From Chlamydiota bacterium (lineage in GTDB: Bacteria > Chlamydiota > Chlamydiia > Chlamydiales > Rhabdochlamydiaceae), in the NCBI GenBank assembly GCA_023269365.1, contig JAHFTN010000080.1, forward strand, positions 1-7,649: a stretch of 7,649 nucleotides of DNA, written 5' to 3'. Numbering within the stretch: position 1 is the first letter of the stretch; the number at the start of each line of letters is the position of its first letter. Shown piece by piece: positions 5,692-7,649 of the stretch. The translations under genes were made by a program, and so were the position numbers. The notes below the pieces were generated by a model that saw only the letters and a list, made by a program, of their open reading frames with translations, made no database searches and was not told the DNA's origin.

Positions 5692-5735
5692 CAGAAAATG
5701 GCTACAAACTTCGAGGAGATTTTAAGAGAGATCCC

Positions 5736-5766
5736 AGGGGGCAAACAAGCCCCCTAAGATTTTTTT
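5736..5766. terminator. Strong GC hairpin with a T-run on the plus-strand side
   Basis: AGGGGGC (5736-5742), loop AAACAA, GCCCCCT (5749-5755), then AAGA and seven Ts (5760-5766). ATC (5731-5733) and GAT (5758-5760) can extend the stem across a CC/AA bulge. It sits 2 nt beyond the stop codon of the minus-strand 149-aa gene, so position suggests it ends that gene. However, the T-run is placed for plus-strand transcription; the minus-strand RNA has an A-run before the stem and only CUCUCUU after it. It may be a U-tract-less terminator for the minus gene, or a block on antisense transcription. Confidence 0.6.
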
Positions 5767-5768
5767 GT

Positions 5769-6218
5769 CTAGCGTCCAACAAAACCGCGAACAGCGCTGT
5801 ATGCATTAGGCAATACATTAGAACCCAAGCAAGATACTGCTCTTGCAGCAAGAGGAGCTCCCCCTAACACGCGAGAAACAGCAAACATCCCTGCAGATCC
5901 CACTAAAGCATAAGTTAAGGTTTTTTTTACTGAATCTTTAGTCGGCATTGCAGTAAGGTCAGCAAACGCTCTTCTTACAAAACCAGGAATCAACTTAGAA
6001 ATCTTTTCTTGATTGCTAGGTTTTTTCTCTTCTGTTCTCCCTGCAGCTTCTTTCCCTTCATCTTTTTGTGTTGTAGTGCTCCAGTTTAGAGCCTTTACTG
6101 CTAGACCCATAACAGCTTTTGCTGTGTCTATCATTACTTGAAGTTGCATGCACAAAAAAGGAACAGCGAGTGCCTGTACGGCAGCCTTGCCTAAATTAAC
6201 ACTGATTGCGTAAGCCAT
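5769..6218 (-). CDS. Small hydrophobic protein of unknown function (149 aa)
   Basis: I do not recognise this family. The ATG (6216-6218) has a good SD, AAGAGG with 5-nt spacing, and the gene has its own spacer upstream and a GC hairpin just after the stop, so it is likely real and separately transcribed. Residues 5-45 are long, mostly uncharged and Ala/Val/Leu/Met-rich, enough for one or two membrane or amphipathic helices (about 12-30 and 33-44). Residues 50-74 form a hydrophilic Lys/Glu/Thr linker, and 100-135 form a second Gly/Ala-rich hydrophobic region (VGSAGMFAVSRVLGG). The C-terminus is basic (RGFVGR). There is no typical Sec signal, since no basic n-region precedes the first hydrophobic stretch. 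Two hydrophobic lobes flanking a polar linker could suit a membrane protein or a secreted, membrane-inserting chlamydial protein, but this is speculation. Confidence 0.75.
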   Translation of the reverse strand: MAYAISVNLGKAAVQALAVPFLCMQLQVMIDTAKAVMGLAVKALNWSTTTQKDEGKEAAGRTEEKKPSNQEKISKLIPGFVRRAFADLTAMPTKDSVKKTLTYALVGSAGMFAVSRVLGGAPLAARAVSCLGSNVLPNAYSAVRGFVGR

Positions 6219-6223
6219 AAAAA

Positions 6224-6229
6224 CCTCTT
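6224..6229 (-). promoter_or_regulatory. SD of the 149-aa gene (AAGAGG)
   Basis: Minus-strand AAGAGG followed by TTTTT and the ATG at 6216-6218 fixes this start. Confidence 0.65.
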
Positions 6230-6286
6230 AATTTTTTGTTTTTCATTCCCCTCCAAGTCCTATACTGGGACAGAGAAGAGGGGTTG

Positions 6287-6316
6287 ATTTTAAGTAGCCA
6301 AGTCTTTTAAAAACAA
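6287..6316 (-). promoter_or_regulatory. Candidate promoter of the 149-aa gene
   Basis: On the minus strand, TTGTTT (6311-6316) and TAAAAT (6287-6292) are separated by 18 bp. The -10 matches TATAAT at 5 of 6 and the -35 matches TTGACA at 3 of 6. It predicts a leader of about 60 nt. The match is modest for such AT-rich DNA. Confidence 0.3.
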
Positions 6317-6359
6317 GCTGAATAAGCATTTTCGGCCAATCAATTTCGAACTTGTAAAT

Positions 6360-6388
6360 TTAAAAAAATCTTCACGTGCGTTTATAGT
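6360..6388 (+). promoter_or_regulatory. Candidate asd promoter placing the start site at the ATG
   Basis: TTAAAA (6360-6365), a 17-bp spacer and TATAGT (6383-6388) match sigma-70 at 4 of 6 and 5 of 6. Only 5 nt separate the -10 from the asd ATG at 6394, and no SD is visible. The mRNA would therefore be leaderless, or the true promoter lies further upstream. Confidence 0.4.
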
Positions 6389-6393
6389 TTAAT

Positions 6394-7425
6394 ATGTCTT
6401 TTTTAAATGTAGCCATTGTCGGCGCTACGGGAGCCGTCGGGCAAGAGCTCTTAAGCCTCCTAGAGAAGCGCCATTTCCCCATGCGCGAGCTGCGCTGCTT
6501 TGCTTCTTCTCGTTCCTCAGGAAAAACAGTGCTATTTAAGGAGGAGCTCCTTCCCCTTCTGCCTCTTTCAGAAAATAATTTTAAAGGGATCGATCTCGCC
6601 ATTTTTAGTGCAGGAAGAGCCGTTTCTAAAGAATGGGTCCCTATCGCCTTGCAACAAGGAGTAAAGGTTGTAGACAACAGTTCCTATTTCAGGATGGATC
6701 CCGATGTCCCCTTGGTAATTCCCGAAATAAATTCTCACCTCCTCACTTATTCAACTCAGTTAATTGCCTCTCCCAACTGCAGCACGACCCTCATGTTGAT
6801 GGCGCTAGCTCCCTTGCACCGCCACTATAAGATCGAAAGGATTGTCGCTGCCACCTACCAAGCTGCAAGCGGAGCGGGTCTTTTAGCTATGAAAGAGCTC
6901 GAAGCCGAGACCCTTGCCCACCTGGAAAATCGCCCCTACACGCGCAGTGTGATGCCCCACCCTTACGCATTCAATCTATTTCCCCATAACTCCCCTTTTA
7001 CAGAAGAGGGGTATGCAGAAGAAGAGATTAAGATGAGAGAAGAAGCGCGAAAGATCCTCGAAGAGCCCACCCTCGGCGTCCATGCGACGTGCGTGCGTGT
7101 CCCCGTCCTACGAGCGCATGCAGAAGCGTTGAATGTCACGTTTAAGAGCCCCATCAGCGTTGCGGAGGGCTACTCGCTGCTCAAAAATGCTCCAGGCATT
7201 ACCCTCTTAGAGGATCGGGTAACCAATCGGTTTGCAATGCCAAGCGACGCCACGGGACAAGATGCTGTATTTTGTGGGCGCTTGCGTCAAGACCCTTCTT
7301 GTGCTAATACTCTAGATCTTTGGGTGGTGGGAGATCAGCTCCTCAAAGGGGCCGCCTTAAATGCCCTTCAAATCGCTGAGCTCTTAGTAAAAAAGGAACG
7401 TTGTGAATACTGTCCAAAATTATAA
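6394..7425 (+). CDS. asd: Aspartate-semialdehyde dehydrogenase
   Basis: Reduces aspartyl-4-phosphate to aspartate-semialdehyde with NADPH, the branch point to diaminopimelate/lysine and threonine/methionine (cytoplasm). The 343-aa length is typical. Motifs: nucleotide-binding VGATGAVGQ (9-17); DNSSYFRMD (94-102); the catalytic Cys129 in SPNCSTT (126-132); TYQAASGAG (154-162); RVPVLRAHAEA (235-245) with the acid/base His242; and the C-terminal WVVGDQLLKGAALNALQIAE (310-329). It belongs to the common bacterial class rather than the fungal/archaeal one. There is no SD; TATAGT lies 5 nt before the ATG. Its last 23 bp overlap the start of the transporter gene, so the two are probably cotranscribed. 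In Chlamydia I recall asd clustered with dapB, lysC and dapA; here it stands apart from them within the window. Confidence 0.95.
   Translation: MSFLNVAIVGATGAVGQELLSLLEKRHFPMRELRCFASSRSSGKTVLFKEELLPLLPLSENNFKGIDLAIFSAGRAVSKEWVPIALQQGVKVVDNSSYFRMDPDVPLVIPEINSHLLTYSTQLIASPNCSTTLMLMALAPLHRHYKIERIVAATYQAASGAGLLAMKELEAETLAHLENRPYTRSVMPHPYAFNLFPHNSPFTEEGYAEEEIKMREEARKILEEPTLGVHATCVRVPVLRAHAEALNVTFKSPISVAEGYSLLKNAPGITLLEDRVTNRFAMPSDATGQDAVFCGRLRQDPSCANTLDLWVVGDQLLKGAALNALQIAELLVKKERCEYCPKL
7393..7397 (+). promoter_or_regulatory. SD of the MFS gene inside the asd coding region (AAGGA)
   Basis: AAGGA lies 5 nt before GTG 7403-7405, within the last codons of asd. It supports the GTG start and translational coupling. 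Confidence 0.6.
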
Positions 7426-7649
7426 AAAGAGATGGTGGATATTCGCTACCGCAACGATGACCACGTGCATGGTCTATATCGATATCACCGTGCTCCCCGT
7501 TGCTCTTCCTACTATTCAGCGCGATTTGCAAGTTTCTGATTTGACACTGCATTGGATGATTAATGCCTACACACTTGCTTTGGCAGCGCTTCTCCTTGCA
7601 GGGGGAAAATTAGGAAGACTGCTGGGCTTACGCACCACATTCTGTTTAG
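7403..7649 (+). CDS. MFS transporter of the EmrB/QacA (DHA2) type, N-terminal part
   Basis: Only the first 82 codons are in the window; the gene runs past the right edge. After a basic N-terminus (YKKRWW), residues about 12-34 form a transmembrane helix containing DITVLPVALPTI (27-38). This corresponds to the D-x-T-x-x-x-x-ALP motif at the end of helix 1 in 14-helix DHA2 drug-proton antiporters. HWMINAYTLALAALLLAGGK follows as helix 2 (WMINAY resembles the family W-x-x-x-x-Y), then a motif-A-like loop GGKLGRLLGLR (67-77). The likely role is proton-driven efflux across the inner membrane, substrate unknown. The GTG start has a good SD and overlaps asd by 23 bp. In-frame ATGs further on (such as codon 19) lie inside helix 1 and are unlikely starts. 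Confidence 0.85.
   Translation, partial: MNTVQNYKKRWWIFATATMTTCMVYIDITVLPVALPTIQRDLQVSDLTLHWMINAYTLALAALLLAGGKLGRLLGLRTTFCL

Noticed and set aside
5655..5744. 30-codon upstream extension of gmhA to an ATG at 5742-5744
   Set aside because: The extension is not GmhA-like, crosses the TATACT -10, the leader hairpin and part of the GC hairpin, and has no SD. The GTG at 5652-5654 has GAGGAGG at 5 nt and gives the family length.
6257..6271. GTCC-7-GGAC inverted repeat with TATACT on the plus strand, upstream of asd
   Set aside because: Four-base arms are expected by chance, and no -35 accompanies the hexamer. It is also over 120 nt from asd.
1..7649. CRISPR array, insertion sequence, prophage, toxin-antitoxin or defence module
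   Set aside because: No spaced direct repeats, transposase, integrase or nuclease-like reading frames were seen. All long frames are accounted for by metabolic or envelope genes and one unknown protein.

Overview
The window reads as chromosomal, housekeeping-dominated DNA from a Gram-negative bacterium, most likely an environmental (amoeba-associated) member of the Chlamydiae. The clues are an LPS gene set (arabinose-5-phosphate isomerase, LpxK, phosphoheptose isomerase), a stand-alone 2-oxoacid dehydrogenase E2 close to the arabinose-5-phosphate isomerase (a neighbourhood I recall from Chlamydia trachomatis), and several genes without a Shine-Dalgarno (SD) sequence. Classical Chlamydiaceae lack isocitrate dehydrogenase and LPS heptose. 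A complete icd and an intact gmhA here therefore point to a Parachlamydia/Waddlia/Criblamydia-type relative, not Chlamydia itself. This placement is inference from gene content; no ribosomal marker is present. Genes are roughly half G+C by eye and the spacers are AT-rich.

Layout. 1-103: probable 3' end of a plus-strand gene of unknown function, then a weak hairpin and T-tract. 212-1174 (-): kdsD. 1260-2687 (+): a long-form isocitrate dehydrogenase, divergent from kdsD across an 85-bp A-rich spacer. 2677-3846 (-): a lipoamide acyltransferase E2 that converges on icd with an 11-bp coding overlap. 3847-4003: a spacer dominated by an 84-bp imperfect palindrome (3920-4003) that begins directly after the lpxK stop codon. 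4004-5086 (-): lpxK. 5055-5654 (-): gmhA, whose end overlaps the start of lpxK. 5655-5768: a gmhA leader with a -10 hexamer and a 5' hairpin, plus a strong GC hairpin. 5769-6218 (-): a 149-aa protein I do not recognise. 6219-6393: a divergent spacer. 6394-7425 (+): asd. 7403-7649 (+): the start of an EmrB/QacA-like MFS transporter, overlapping asd and cut by the window edge.

Functionally there are two themes. One is the envelope: KdsD makes arabinose-5-phosphate for Kdo, LpxK finishes lipid IVA, GmhA begins heptose synthesis, and Asd feeds diaminopimelate/lysine/threonine. The other is central carbon metabolism: isocitrate dehydrogenase in the TCA cycle and E2 of a 2-oxoacid dehydrogenase. 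gmhA-lpxK (perhaps with E2) and asd-MFS look like overlapping transcription units.

The most unusual sequence features are the palindrome in the E2 leader, the -10-like hexamers sitting almost on the start codons of kdsD, icd and asd (possible leaderless mRNAs), the hairpin abutting the gmhA SD, and a recurring GTCGAGGG octamer. I do not see a CRISPR array, insertion sequence, phage gene, convincing tRNA or defence system.
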